A stretch of 64,000 nucleotides of DNA from Stramonita haemastoma (taxonomy: Eukaryota > Mollusca > Gastropoda > Neogastropoda > Muricidae), in NCBI GenBank assembly GCA_030674155.1, contig CM060342.1, positions 4,568,161 through 4,632,160 on the forward strand. The letters are read 5' to 3'. Each line of letters opens with the position of its first letter. Position 1 is the first letter of the stretch. Positions 11,783-28,863 of this stretch are shown piece after piece. A model generated the notes under the pieces. It was given only the letters and a program-made list of their open reading frames with translations, was not told where the DNA came from and did no database searches. The position numbers were made by a program, and so were the translations under genes.

Positions 11783-12337
11783 ATGGAATGTGTTTGTGCT
11801 ACAGTGTAAAAAATTTTACGTGTAGGAAAAAAGCTTTGTTGGTAGTGTTACTTATAATAAACAGAGAGAAATTGTGTTTAGTGCATTTATGTTTCTTTTT
11901 GGTAAAACTAAAGACAGTGCAATGTCTTTGTGTAGGGGTGTTGTAAAAGACGTTAATAAAATTTGGTGTTAATAGTGTTCCCAGAAAAAATAAACGTGGG
12001 GGTTTTTTGTGTGTTATGAGATTGAAATGTGTTTTGTGCATTTATGTTCTTATTTGTCTGTTGGTTTTTTCTTTCTTTTTTTCTTTTTTTTATAGTGAAG
12101 AAAAAATCTGCAATTTGAGGTGTACAAAAAAAAGGCTTTGTAATCTGTAATCTGTAATTTTCTATGAGTGCGGGCACTTTTTTCTTTTTTCTTGGTGTTA
12201 TGAAACTGAAAATCCGTTTTGTAGTGTTAAACAGGGGTTAAAAATATTTTTTTTGTGAATTTTCCCAGTTAAATTGTATTTTTGATGTTAAAGTACAGTA
12301 AAATGTGTTTGTTTCTAAAACAGTTTTGGTGCAATGA
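11783..12337. repeat. Satellite family A block, mildly corrupted, with empty hAT site
   Basis: Counterpart of 34,739-35,072 plus 37,967-38,183 in copy Q. Family A motifs are recognisable but homopolymers are inflated and bases are lost. The hAT element present in Q is absent here. No gene is seen. Confidence 0.85.
12113..12119. other. Empty hAT insertion site (single ATTTGAG)
   Basis: The sequence CTGCAATTTGAG is present nearby as GCAATTTGAGGTGTAC with only one ATTTGAG. In copy Q this heptamer occurs on both sides of the hAT element (35,066-35,072 and 37,967-37,973). P therefore preserves the pre-insertion state. Confidence 0.9.
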
Positions 12338-15300
12338 AAAATCCAAATCACTTTTTCCTCCAAACCTCCAGCCCCTCTTTTTTTTTTGTCGGTCCAAAAA
12401 ATCAACCCACCTGTTCTGGTCAGGTCCAAAACAAACCCTACCGTTTCATGGTCGGGTCCAAAATTTAACCACCTATTTTTTGGGCAGGTCCAAAAAGGCA
12501 AACCACCTCTTCATAGGTTTTTTTCTAAATTCAAACCCACTATTTTATGGTCAGTCCAAACCAACATCATTTTGTGTTTGTAGTACAAACCCACATTTTC
12601 CTGTCGGTTCAAAATGAACCCCACTTTTCCTGGCAGGTCCCAAAATCTGATCAACTTTTCCAAAGGGCAGGTCCAAAATCAAACCCACTTTTCCCGGGGA
12701 AAGTCCAAAACCATTCCTCCATTTCCTTGTCGGTCCAAACTTGATCCACCTTTCCCTGGCCAGGTCTAAAAATCAAACCCACCAATTCCTGGTCGGGTCC
12801 AAATTGCAACCCACCTTTCCTGGTTTGTTTAAAAACCTTATCCAATTTTCCTGGTCGGTCCAAATTTAAAACCCACCATTTTTCTTGTCAGGTTCAAACC
12901 AACCCACCATTCCACAGTCAGGTTGAAAATCTGATCCCCTGTTTCTGGTCAGGTCCAAAGGTCCAAAAATCAACCCACATATTCCTGGTCAGGTCCCCAA
13001 ATCCAACCCACCTTTTCCTGATGAGGTCCAAAATCTGATCCACTTTTCCTAGTCAGTTCCAAAATCTAACCCTTTATTTCCTGGTTAGGTCCAAAATTTC
13101 CCAAACCCCCAATTTCCTGGCCCGGTCCCAAAATCTGATCCACCTATTTTCTGGTAAGGTCCAAAATAATCCCACCTTTCCCTGGTCAGGTCCCCAAAAA
13201 CTGATCCACCTTTTCCTGGTCAGGTCCAAACACAATTCAACCGTTCCTGGATAGGTAAAAAATCTCATTCATCTTTTCCTGGACGGGTGCCAAAATCCGA
13301 TCCAGATTTCCCCGGTCAGGTCCAAAATTCAGTTTTCCCTCCTTTTCTCATCATCTTAAGTGCACCTTTCATTGGTTGGGTTAAAAAAACCAACCCAATT
13401 TTACTATTCCTGTCCAAATGCAACCCACCACATGTCGTTTTGTCTAAATCTAACCCATATTTTTTGGCAGGTCCCAAATCCAACCTCTTTTTGTGTTTGT
13501 AAAACAGACCGACCTATTCCTGGTAGGGTCCAAAAAACCAACCCACAATTTCCTGGTCAGGTCCAAAAGGTGATCATATTTCCCAGTCAGGTCCAAAAAT
13601 CAAACCACCATTTCCCGGTCAGGTCAAAATCCGCCCACCATTCCATGGTCCGTCCAAAATCTGATCCACCTATTGCTGGTGAGGTCCAACAGTCCAAAAA
13701 TCAACACACCTATTCCTGATAAAGGGCCAAATTCCAACCCCCATTTTTTTGGTTAAGTCCAAAATCTGATCGACCTTTTCCGGGGCAGGTCAAAAATTTT
13801 AACCCACCTTTTCCTGGTCAGGTCCCAAACAACCCAACCATTTTCCTGGTCAGGTCCAAAGTCCAATCCACAATTACAGGTCAGGGCCAAAATCCAACCC
13901 ACCCTTTCCCCGGTCAGGTTTAAAAATTTTGTCCGTCTTTTCCTTGTCAGGTCCAAAATTCCAAGCAACCAATTTCCGGATAGTCCAAAAATTTTGATCA
14001 CCTTTTTTGGTGGGTCAAAAATTTTATTACCCCCTTTTCCTGGTCAGGTCCAAAAATTCTGTCAACCCACCTTTTTCCCCTTGGACAAAGTCCACCTGTT
14101 ATTCGTTGGGTTAAAAATCCCCCCAAACATTTTCCGTAACCCATCCAAAATTCAACTTTGTACTTTTGTCTCAAATCTAACCCACCATTTTTTGGTCGGT
14201 CCAATTAAAACCTAATATTGTGTTTTGTATAAGACAACCCCCTATTTTGGTCGGTCCAAAATCCAACCCACCTTTCCAGATAGGTCAAAATTCAAACCCA
14301 CAAATTCACCCGGTTCAAGCCCCAAAATCCAACCCCCTTTTCCTGGTCAGGACCAAAATCTGATCCACCTTTTTCCTGGTTGGTTCAAAATTTAACACCA
14401 TTTTTCCTGGCATTTTCCCAAAATCCGCCCACCCTTTCCTGGCCCAGGTCCAAATCCAACCCCCTTTTTTCCCCTTGTCAGGTCCGAAAATTGCAGCCCC
14501 CATTTTTGGTAAATGTAAAAAAATCTGACAGTATTTTGTTGGTCAGGTCCAAAAACCCAACCCCTTTAAATTTCCTTGTCGGCCCCAAAATCCAACCCAA
14601 CATTCCATGGTTGGGGCTAAATCTGATCCCCTATTCCTGGTGGTTCCAAGAGTTCCAAAAATCCCCCCACCATTTCCTTGGTCGGTCCAAAATTTTCCCA
14701 GTTTTCCTTCAGGCCCCCAAACCCCCCCCCTTTCCGGGTTTCCGGTCAAAAATCAAAACCCCACATTTTCTCGCCCGGGGGTCCCCAAATTTCCAATCCC
14801 CCTTTTTTCGCCCAGGCCAAATAAGTCTAACCCCCCCTTTTTTCATCTTTCTAAAATCCCACCTGTTATTAGTTTTGGGTTAAAAACCAAACCCACCTGT
14901 TCTAATTCCCGTTAAAATAAACCCAACCTCTTTGAAAATTTTGTCTCAAATGTAACCCAATATTTTCTAGTCGGTCCAAATCCAACCTCTTTTGTTGTTT
15001 GTAATACAAACCCAATATTCCTAAAAAATTCTTTTTTAAAAAAAAAAACAAAAAACCCAAAACCCACAAAAATTCCTGGCAGGTCCAAATACGAAACCAC
15101 CTTTTTCTGGTAAGGTTCCAAAATCTGATCCCCCCCTTCTCCTGGTTCAGGTCCCTTTCCTGGCCAGATCCAACATCAAACCTTCCTTTTTCCTGGTCAG
15201 ATCCAAAAATCTGTTCCCCCCTTTTCTCGGTAAAGGTCCAAAAATCGGCCCCATCAATTCATTTCAAGTCCAAATCTGATCCACCCCTTTTCCCGGGACA

Positions 15301-15816
15301 GTCATCTTTGTTTTGTCTAAAAATTCTAACCCGCTATTTTCTTGGGTCTGGTCCAAACCAAACCTCATTTTGTTTGTTTAAAAGACCCCACCTTTCCTGG
15401 TCATTCCAAACTCCAACCCACCATTTCCTGGTCGGTCCAAAACAAAACTTTCCATTTTCGGGTTTCGGTCCAAAATCAAACCCACATTTCCGGTAAGGTC
15501 CAAACCGAAACCACCTTTTTCCTGGTCAGGTCCAAAATCAAAACTTACCATTTTTCCTGGTCGGCCCCAAAATCAAACCCACCATTTCCGGTCGGTCCAA
15601 TTCAAAACCACCATTTCCTGCAGGTCCAAAATCCAATGATCATTCCCTGGTTAGCTCCAAAATCAACCCCTCATTTCCTGTTCGTACAAAATTGAGCCTT
15701 TTTTTCTTCAGGTCCAAAATTAAAAACAAACCAGTTCTTGGTAGGGTCCAATACCAAAACCCACTTTTCCCTGGTCGGGTCCAACATCTGCTGGGTATTC
15801 CTGGTCGGGTTCAAAA
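12338..15816. repeat. Satellite family B long array (B2), corrupted copy
   Basis: Counterpart of the clean array at 38,184-42,210, starting with the same AAAATCCAAATCACTTTTTCC and ending with the same CAAAAAAGCACATGATTGC junction. It is about 0.55 kb shorter, with lost bases and expanded runs of A, T and C that worsen towards the right. Marker blocks (GGTTGGGTTAAAA) remain near 13,370, 14,105 and 14,870. Peptide-length frames here are artefacts of the 32-bp repeat. Confidence 0.88.
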
Positions 15817-15920
15817 AAGCACATGATTGCTTATTCTGTAATCCTCGAATAAAAATTTAAAAAAATAAATTCATTGTAGATATATATAGATATATAAAGA
15901 TATAGATATAAATCGGGTGC
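15817..15920. repeat. AT-rich junction with AAAT and GATATA microsatellites (copy P)
   Basis: Between family B and family A: CACATGATTGCTTATTCTG, then an A/T-rich run and a (GATATA)n microsatellite. The clean copy is at 42,211-42,305. It could be the residue of an old insertion; no diagnostic element sequence is left. Confidence 0.7.
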
Positions 15921-18764
15921 AATTCAATATGTTTTTCGTGAACCCGTTGGTTTCTGTAGTAATGCAAAGGCAAAAATGTGTTTTTTTTTGGTTTTTAAAA
16001 TCTTTTTTGTGCTGTTATGAAAAGTAAATGTGAGGGGTGTTTTGGCTATTTTAGGAAAATGTGCATTTGTAGTGTTATAGTACAGACAATGATTTTGTGA
16101 TGTTACGGTTCGTGAAATGTTTTTTGTTGTGTTTTTGTTTTTGGTGTTAATTTTGTGATTTTAAGTAGGTAAAATGGTCAAATGTCTTTTGACTTTAAGA
16201 TATATCCCGATCTTGTGTTGTTTTTGGTTATAGTAGAACCAAATGTGTCTTTTCAGATACAGAAAATTTGTGCAAAACATTTTGCAAAATTTTTGAAAAA
16301 ATACTGTGAATTTGTTAGCAAAGTTAGAAAAATTTTTTACGGTACAGGTAGAAATGTATTTTACAGTGTTTGATAACAGTGAAATGGTCGTTTTGTGCAT
16401 TTGCAAAGTCGGGATTTTTTCGCTCTAGTTTTTTGAAAAAGTTTTTTTTTTATGAAATTTCAGAAAAGGAAAATGGGCATGTAAAGTATCGGTTACAGTA
16501 TATTTATCGTTTTTAAAAATGTCAAAAGTACATATCTGTTATGATTTCAGTAAAATGTGTTGTGGTTTTTGGTCCTGTACAGGGAAAATTTTGTCTTTTG
16601 GGTATAAACTAGAAAATGTTTTGGGTTGCTGCGTACAGTAAAATGCGTTTTTTTTTTTTTGTTTCCAGTAGAAATTTTTTTTTGTAGTGTTCTTACACTT
16701 AGTTTTCAAAACAGTGAAATGTGTTTTTGCAATTTTTTTTTAAATGAAAGGGTTATCATTTGAAATGTGAACCTTTAAAATTATAGTTTTTCTTCGGAAA
16801 AAAATGTGTTTTGTAAGGTTATACAAAAATTGAAATTATGTTTTTGTGCTGTTAATTTTATGGGAAAAAGTGAGGGTGTTTTGCGTTATAGGCTAAAAAA
16901 CGTTTCAGAAAAGTGTTTTAGGAAACTGGTTTTTTTGTGTTATGAAAGAAAAAATTGTTCTTTTTGATGCTTAAGAAAGGTTAAATGTGGTAAATGTACT
17001 TTCAAATGCTCTTTTCTGGGGTTTGAAAACCGTAAAATGTGGTTTGGTTTTTGGTCATATTTAACAGCAAAAGGGTCTTTTTTTTTGGTTTTTTAAACCA
17101 GAAAATGTTTTGTTTTTGCTGCAGTAACAGTAAAATGCGTTTTTTAGTGTTACAGTAGGATTGTTTTTTGTAGGGGTTATTAAAATTAGGTGTTTACAAA
17201 ACAAAAATGGTTTTTTGCAATCCTGATTTTTATTTTTCAAATTTGGGCATTTAAACATGTTTAACCTTTGAAATTAAAAGTAGTTTTAAGGTAAATTTTG
17301 GGGTTTTGTAAGTGTTTTAAAAACGTGAAATGCTGTTTTATGCTGTTATATTTATTGTCAAATACGAGGGTGTTTTTGCGTTAAAAGGCTAGAAAAAACG
17401 TTCAAAAAAGTGTTTAGGAAAACTGTTTCTTGGGGTCTTTGAACAGAAAAAAAGTTCTTTTATAAGTCTCAATTTACCTTGAATGCGTTAAGTGTACGTG
17501 AAAATGGTGTTTTTGTTGTTGTTGTTTCCCTGTTATGATATAGTAAATGTTTTAAGGGTTTTGTATGGTTTAAAAGAACCGAAATGTACGAAAAAATGTG
17601 GTTGTGATAAAGAAAATGTCTTTTTGTGTTAAATTGTACTGTAAAATGTAGTTTGCCTTGACAGTGTTATCTTTACAGTTATGGTTAGAAACAGTGAAAT
17701 GTGTGTGTTTTCGGGGACTTTAAATTTTGAAAAAAGCCCAGTGCAATATGTTTGTACATTTCAACCTTTGGTTTTGTGTAAACGCTTTGTAAAAATGGGG
17801 TTTTTGGGGAAGTTGAAAGTTTTTTTCTATGCTGTCGGATAAAAATAAAATTTGGGGGGTGTTTTTGGGGTGTAGTTTAGAAAAAGTGCGTGTTTTGGTG
17901 TTTTTTGAAGACGCATGAGTTTTGGTGTTTCAGGTTGTGAAATGTTTTCATTTGCTTTTTTTGTGTTCATTTTGTGATGTTTTAGTAGAACAAATCTCTC
18001 TTTTCGGGCTTTGTTTCTGTTTATCGGTTATAGTAAAAAAATGTGTAATCTGTAAAAATTTAAAAAAATTTTTTTTTATAAAAGGTTATCATTTGAATGA
18101 TGAAGGTTTTAGGAAATCTGTAATGTTCGTGTTTTAGAACTGAAAAATGTTCTTTAATAAGGTTAAAGTACCGGTAAATGTGTTAATATACTTTCAAATG
18201 TGTTTTTGTGCTGTTATGATACTAAAAATGTGGTGTGGGTTTTGTTTTTAGTACAGCAAATGACTTTTGGGTCTTTAAAAAACAGAAAAAATGTTTTGTG
18301 TTCCTGCATAAAAGTAAAATGCGTTTTTAGTTTTTGAGGTAGAATGTTTTGTTTAGTGTTTCTAGTTACAAAAACAGTGAAATGTGTGTTTTTTGCAAAT
18401 ATGATTTTAAAAAAATATAGGTTATCTTTGAAAATGATGAACCTTTAAAAAATTTTAGTAGTCTTACGTAAAATGTGTTTTTGTTTTGACTTTGTGACTT
18501 TTTTTTGAGAGTTTTGAGAGTTAAATGTTTCTGTGTGTTTTTAATTATATCTTAAAAGAGAAATGTAATTTTTTTCCAATAAAAGATTTTTTTTTTTAAA
18601 AGGAGGTTTTATCCACGGAAAGATGAAATTGTTTAAATTATAGTAGTCTTCCCGGGAAAAATTTTTATTAGTGACAAAGTGACTGTGAGGGTTTTTTCCC
18701 CTTATAACTAGAAAACGTTCAGAAAAAGTATTTAAAGGAAAACTGTGTTTTTTGTGTTAATTTT
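15921..18764. repeat. Satellite family A array, increasingly corrupted
   Basis: Matches 42,306-45,152 cassette by cassette, but homopolymers are extended and internal bases are lost. The anchor, the CTAGAAAAACGTTCAG motif and GGTTATCATTTGAAATG remain visible in places. No coding region. Confidence 0.85.
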
Positions 18765-19190
18765 TTATATTTTTTTGGGGATTTTGTATTTTTGTACCAC
18801 TTTATGTCACGGCGATTTTTGCGTTTAAAATTCGGGCTCTCTCCCCGGGGAGGCGCGGCGCCACAAGTGCAGCGCCTACCCATTTTTTTTCTTTTTCCTG
18901 CTGCCCAAATGTATTTTTTCCCTATCAGGTGGCTTTTTTCTACAGAATTTTGCCAGGGACTTGTTGGGGGTGGGGTTCTTTTACGTGCGCTAAATAGTGA
19001 TGGTAACAAAACGGGACCTCGGTTTATCGTCCCCATCCGAAAGACTTGCGCCAACCACCACTCATGGTTTTAATTGATGGGGAAAAAGTTTTGGGTCCAA
19101 ACGGGGTACGAAACCCCGCACACCCCACCCGGCCCTTTTTTGCTTTTGGGGAAGGCGCGTGACCCCCCAGCCCCACCTAGCCCAAAACCC
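18765..19190 (-). mobile_element. tRNA-derived SINE, corrupted copy (P)
   Basis: Same SINE and same integration point as 45,153-45,574. Recognisable parts are ACTTTATGTCACGGC, CTCTCCCCGGGGAG, GCCAGGGACTTGTTG, TTTTACGTGCGCTAAATAG, ATCCGAAAGACTTGCGCC, and the B-box region GGGGTACGAAACCCCGC (one extra A). Being present in both P and Q, it entered before the copies separated. Damage follows the local homopolymer-inflation pattern rather than ordinary decay. Confidence 0.85.
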
Positions 19191-22929
<3,739 letters not shown>

Positions 22930-23336
22930 TAGATCCACCTATTTCGGTGGTCCCCCCAAATCCAAAAACCCCCTTTTTCCCCCGGGCCGGCCCAAAAAAT
23001 TTTTAACCCACCATTTTCCCATTCAAAAAAAAATTTTTTTAGGGCCAAAAATCCCTTTTTTAAAAATTCCAACTTTTCCCCGGGGGGTTAAAAAACCCCC
23101 CAAATTCCAACCCCCAAAAACCCCCCCTTTTTTCCCGTCAGGTCCAAAAAAAGTTTCCCCCCTTTTCCTTTGGTTTTTTAGGTTTCCAAAATTTTGGAAA
23201 AAACCCCCTTTGGGGTTTTCCCCCTTTGTCAGGTCCAAAAATCCAACCCAAAACCCTTTTTTTTTCCCCTTTTTGGGTTCCCCCCGGGCAATTTAAAATT
23301 CCAAACCGCCAAAAAACCCCCCCTTTTTTCCCCAGG
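22930..23336. repeat. Corrupted remnant of satellite family B (tail unit P)
   Basis: Fragments such as GATCCACCTATTTC, GTCAGGTCCAAAAA and AATCCAACCCA show a family B array. It should correspond to the 1.6-kb array at 49,498-51,074 but only about 0.4 kb is recognisable, the rest being lost or run-inflated. Confidence 0.75.
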
Positions 23337-25180
23337 TTAAAATTTTTGGGTTTTTTTTTTTAAAGGGGAGTTTTGGGTTTTTTTTAAATTTTTAAAAAAA
23401 AACCCTTTTTTTTGGGAAAAATTTTCCGTTAAAAAAAATAATTTGTGAAAAAATATTTTTTTTTTGTTTTTTCCCCGGTTTTGTTCCCCTTTTTACAAAA
23501 AAAAAATTAGCCCCGAATTTTTTTGGGAAAATTAAACCCCTATTAAAAAATAAACTTGGGTTTTTTTGGTTTTTGGGGGGGTTTTAAAAAGTTTTTTTAT
23601 TTAAAACAAAGGGGGTTTTTTTGGAAAAAAAAGGGGGGAAAAAATTGTTAAAAAAAGGGTTTTTTTAGGTAGTTTTTTTAATGGTTGGGGGGTTTTATTT
23701 TGGGGGCCTGTTTTTTGGATAAAAGTAAATTTTTTTTAGGGAAAAAAAATTTTTTTTCAAAAGGTTTTAGTTTTTGGAGTTTAACCCTTTTTTAAAATTT
23801 TGATTCAAAAAAAAAAATTGAGGGAAAAAGGTTTTTTGAAAAAAAACCTTTTTTTTCTTTTTTTTTTTTTGGTGGTTTTTTCAAAGTACTTTAAAAAAAC
23901 GCAAAAAATTTTTTTTTTTGGGGAATTTTGCAAAAAAGGGGGTTTTTTAAAAATTTTTTTTTTTTAAAAGTTTTGAAGTTAAGGGGTTTTTTAATTTTTT
24001 TAAAGTATAAATTTTCACTTTTTTTTGTCTTAAACGGGAAAAAAAATTTTGTACAGTAAAGAATGTTTTGTTTTTTTCCTAGAACATTTTTAAAAGTTTT
24101 ATTAAAGAAAAGAAAAAGTGTGTTTGGGGAAAAACAAAAATGTTTTTTTAAAATTTTTTGGGGGTTTTAAAAAAGTATTTTTTTCTTTTGAAAAAAAAGT
24201 CTTTTTGTGCTGTTGTAGTACAGTAAAATGGGGTTTTGTGTGGATAAAAAAATTGTTTGGGGGTTTTTTTTAGTGTTATTTACTGTTAAATCTAAAAATT
24301 GCGATTCAAGAAATTTTTAAATTCAATAGTTGTTAAAACCCAAAATGTACGCTGGTTTAGGTGTGGGGGTCAAGCCCATAGCAAATATTACAGGGCCCCA
24401 AGCTAAACCTCTCACAGGGTTTTGTCTGCATCTGGGTAAACTTTTTTGTTAAAAAAAGAATTTTTTTGGGCTGTGCAGAAAAACACAGATTCTTTTCCTT
24501 TTTTTTTATTTTCGGATTATGTAAGTGTATGTGAAAATTTTCCGAAAGTTAAAAAATTTTGTAGCAATGCACTATTTTGTATAGTTTTTTTTGGGCTATG
24601 TAAAAAAAAATTTTGGGGGACCCCGATTTTTTTCCGCTGTTGTGCTTTTTGATTCGAAAATGTGGGATTTTTTTATTTTTGGACATAAAATTTTTTTTTG
24701 GTGTTCTAGTACAAAAAACTTTCTGTAACCATAGTTTGAAAAAGTGTTTTTTTAGAGGGGTTTTTTAAAAATATGATGATGCGGTTCTGATTTTTTTAAA
24801 AAGGAAAAAAACTTTTAAACCCGAAATGTGTTCTATGGTGTTTCAAGTACAAAAAAATTTATTTTTTTTATAGCATGTTTGCTGTGTGTTTGTTTTGCTT
24901 TAGCAAAATGTGTTTTAGGTGTTATAGTAGAAAAAAATTCTTTGTTGTTGTTGCTTTATGAAAAGTTAAAAAGTGAAGTTTTGAAAGGTTTTTAAAAAAC
25001 CGTTCCGTTTAGGAAAAAGTACGGGGCAAATGTGCCCCTTTTGGTGTTGTGATACAAAAAAAAGGGCTTTTTGTGTTAATAGAAAATGTAAAATGTAGAA
25101 TGCCCTGACAGTGTTTTCAAAAAAAATTTTGTTTTTTTAAACTGAAAAATTTTGGGTTTTTTTTCGGGGCCCCTTTTTTT
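23337..25180. repeat. Corrupted satellite A with spacer copy (tail unit P)
   Basis: Corresponds to about 51,075-52,575. It includes the corrupted spacer at 24,344-24,645, whose GGGGTCAAGCCCATAGCAAATATT near 24,366 is split here only by run errors and shows the tail-type 15-bp segment. Quality is poor until about 25,180. Confidence 0.75.
24344..24645. other. Conserved non-repetitive spacer, tail type (corrupted copy)
   Basis: Recognised by AATGTACGCTGGTTTAG, TTGTCTGCATCTGGG, GTAGCAATGCACTATT and CCGCTGTTGTGC. It carries the extra segment (GTCAAGCCCATAGC) and the CCGCTG ending of the tail-type spacer at 51,769-52,060, which places it in the T unit of copy P. Confidence 0.7.
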
Positions 25181-27912
25181 TTTGAAAAAAGTCAGTGCAA
25201 TATGTTTGTACAGTCAACCGTTGGTTTCTAGTGTTAACAGCATAGCAAAAAAATGTGATTTGGGGAGTTGGAAGTCTTTTCTATGCTGTTGTGATACAAT
25301 AAAATATGAAGGGTGTTTTGGGTGTAGTTTAGAAAAATGTGCGTGTTTTGGTGTTATAGTAGACGCAATGAATTTTGTGATGTTACAAGTTCGTGAAATG
25401 TTTTTTTCATTTCCTTTTTTGTGTTCATTTTGTGATGTTTTAGTAGAAGAAATCTCACTTTTAAGCTGTTGTGTCTTCTGTATTTTAGGTTATAGTAGAA
25501 CAAAATGTGTAATCTGTATATTTATTTTTAAAAATTTTTTAAAAAAGGTTATCATTTGAAATGATGAAATTGTGAAATTATAGTAGTCTTAGTGTAAAAA
25601 GTGTTTCGTAATGTTATACATTAGTGAAATGTCTGTTTTGTGCTGTTATATTTATAGTGAATTGTGGGGACTTTTTGCGTTATAGGCTATCTGAGACGTT
25701 AAGCTATGTATTAAGTCTTGTGTTTTTTCGGTTATAGTAGAACAAAATGTGCATTTTGATTATTTTTTTTCTAAATATAGATTATCATTTGAAATGATGA
25801 AATTGTGAAATTATAGTAATCTGAAAGTAAACATGTGTTTCGTAGTGTTATACGTTATGAAATGTCTGTTTTGTGCTGTTATATATATAGTGAAATGTGA
25901 GGGGGGGTTGCGTTATAGTCTAGAAAAACGTTCAGAAAAGGGAGTAGGAAAACTGTGTTTTTTGTGTTATTGAACAAAAAAATGTTCTTTTATAAGGTTA
26001 AAGTCCCGGTAAATGTGTTAAATGTACTTTGAAATGTGTCTTTTGTGCTGTTATTATACAGTAAAATGTGGAGTGCTTTTTGGTCATAGTAAAGGAAAAT
26101 GTGTTTTCTGTTGCTGCAGTGTTTTTCGGCTTTGAGAGTAGAATGTTTTTTGTTGTGTTATCATAGATATTTCTTAAAAAACATTGAAATGTGTTGGGTT
26201 TTTTTGCAATTATGATTTTTTTAAAATATGATCGTATCACACGAAATGATGAAATTATGAAATTATAGTAGTCTTACGGTAAAAATGTGTTTCGTAGTGT
26301 TATACAACAGTGAAATGTCTGTTTTGTGCTGTTATAGTTCTAGTGATATGTGAGGGGTTTTGCGTTATATGCTAGAAAAACGTTCAGAAAAGTGATTAGG
26401 ACAACTGTATTTGTGTGAAATTGTGAAATCATAGTAGTCTTACGGTAAAAATGTGTTTCGTAGTGATATACAACAGTGAAATGTCTGTTTTGTGCTGTTA
26501 TAGTTCTAGTGATATGTGAGGGGTTTTTGCGTTATATGCTAGAAAAACGTTCAGAAAAGTGATTAGGAAAACTGTATTTGTGTGAAATTGTGAAATTATA
26601 GTAGTCGTACAAATGTGTTTCGTAGTGTTATACAACAGTGAAATGTCTGTTTTGTGCTGTTATAGTTCTAGTGATATGTGAGGGGTTTTGCGTTGTATGC
26701 TAGAAAAACGTTCAGAAAAGTAATTAGGAAAAAAATTTTTGTGTGAAATTGTGAAATTATAGTAGTCAAAGTAAAAATGTGTTTCGTAGTGTTATAAATA
26801 AGTGAAATGTCTGTTTTGTGCTGTTATATTTCTGCTGAATTGTGAGGTCTTTTTGCATTATAGGCTAGAAAAACGTTCGGAAAGGTGTTTAGGAAATCTG
26901 TGTGTTTCGTTTTATAGAACTTGAAAAAATTTTCCTTAATAACGATAAAGTATTGTGTTAAATGTGTTAAATGTACTTTCAAATGTGTCTTTTGTGCTGT
27001 TATGATACAGTAAAATGTGGTGTGGTTTTTGGTCATAGTATAGCAAAATGTGTCTTTTGTGGTCATAAACCAGAAAATGTTTTGTGTTGCTGCAGTACAG
27101 TAAAATGCGTTTTTTTTTAATTTTGAGAGTACAATGTGTTTTGTAGTGTTGACATAGTTATGTGTTTCAAAACAGTGTAATGTGTGTTTTTTTGCAATTA
27201 TGTTTTTTTTTTTTTTTTTAATGTACGTTCTTTTCACACGGATTGATAAAATTGTGAAATTATAGTAGTATTACGGTAAAAATGTGTTTCGTAGTGTTAT
27301 ACAACAGTCTGTTTTGTGCTGTTGTATTTCAAGTAAAACGTAAAGGTGTTTTGCCTTTTAGGCTAGAAAAAACGTTCAGAAAAGTGTTTAGGAAAACTGC
27401 TTTTTGTGTTATAGAACAGAAAAATGTTCTTTTGTAAGGTTAAAGTACCGTTAGATGTGTTAAATGTACTTTCAAATGTGGCTTTTGTGCTGTTATGTGG
27501 TGTAGTTTTTAGTCAAAATACATCAAAATGAGTCTTTTGTGGTTATAATACAGAAAATGTTTTGTGTTGCTGTAGTACAGTAAAACGCGTTTTTCGTGTA
27601 ACAGTAGAATGTTTTTTGTGGTGTTATTATAGTTACAAAACAGTGTAATGTGTTGTTTTTTTACTAGTATGATTTTTTTTTTAAAATGTAGATTATCATT
27701 TCAAATGATGAAATTGTGAAATTATAATAGTTTCAAAGTAAAAGTGCGTTTCGTGGTGTTATACATTAGTAAAATGTCGGTTTTGTGCTGTTATTCTTAT
27801 GGTGTATTTTGACGTCCTTTTGCGTTATAGTATAGAAAAACGTTCAGTAAAGTGTTTAGGAAATCTTTGTTTTTCGTATTATAGAACAGAAAAATGTCTT
27901 TTTTAATAAGGT
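25181..27912. repeat. Satellite family A array, clean end of tail unit P
   Basis: Sequence becomes clean again at about 25,180 (GAAAAAAGTCAGTGCAATATG) and matches 52,572-55,295 almost base for base. It includes the tail-type 12-bp deletion at about 26,116 and the tail-type 165-bp series at 26,235-26,800. Cassette anchors lie near 26,946, 27,441 and 27,913, giving periods of about 495 and 472 bp. No gene. Confidence 0.9.
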
Positions 27913-28863
27913 TAAAGTACCGGTAAATGTGTGAAATGTACTTTCAAATGTGTCTTTTGTGCTGTTATGATACAGTAAAATGTGGTGTTGTTTTTGGTCA
28001 TAAGTACAGGAAAATGTGTCTTTTGTTGTCATAAACCAGAAAATGTTTTGTGTTGCCGCAGTACAGTAAAATGCGTTTATTAGTTTTGAGAGCAGAATAG
28101 CTCTTATAGTGTTATCATAGTTATGTGTTACAAAACAATCAAAAGTGTGGGGTTTTTTAATTACAATTATGATTTAAAAATAAAAGATAGGTTAGCATTT
28201 GAAATGATGAACCTTTGAAATCATAGTAGTCTTGAGGTAAAAATGTGTTTTCTAGTGTTCTGCAACAGTGAAATGCGTGTTTTGTGCTGTTATATCTATA
28301 GTGAAATGTGAGGCTGTTTTGTGTTAGAGACTAGAAAAACGTTCAGAAAAGTGTTTAGGAAAACTGGGTTTTTTTGTTATAGAACAGAAAAATGTTCTTT
28401 TATAAGGTTAAAGTATCGGAAATGTGTTAAATGTACTTTGAAATGTCTTTTTTTGCTGTTATTATACAGTAAAATATGGTATGGCTACTGGTCATAGTAC
28501 AGCAAATATTTGTCTTTTGTGGTCATAAACCAGAAAATGTTTTGTGTTCCTTCGTTAAATATGGCAAAAGTACTTTAAAGTGTGTCTTTTGTGCTGTTAT
28601 GATACATTAAAATGTGTTTTGAATTTTGGTCAAAGTACAGCAAATATTTGTCTTTTGTGTTCATCAACCAGAAAATGTTATGTGTTGCTGCAGTACAGTA
28701 AAATGTGATTTTTAGTTTTGAGAGTAGAATATTTTTTGTCGTGTTAACATAGTTATGTGTTACAAAACAGTGAAATGTGTGTTTTTTGTAATTATGATTT
28801 TTCTTTTAATGTAGCTTCTTATCACACGGATTGATGAAATTGTAAAATTATAGTAGTATTACG
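27913..28863. repeat. Satellite family A array, start of head unit Q
   Basis: Restart of the sequence seen at position 1, beginning TAAAGTACCGGTAAATGTG. The next cassette anchor is near 28,409, again 496 bp on. It differs from 1-943 by scattered single-base differences and small indels only. Confidence 0.92.
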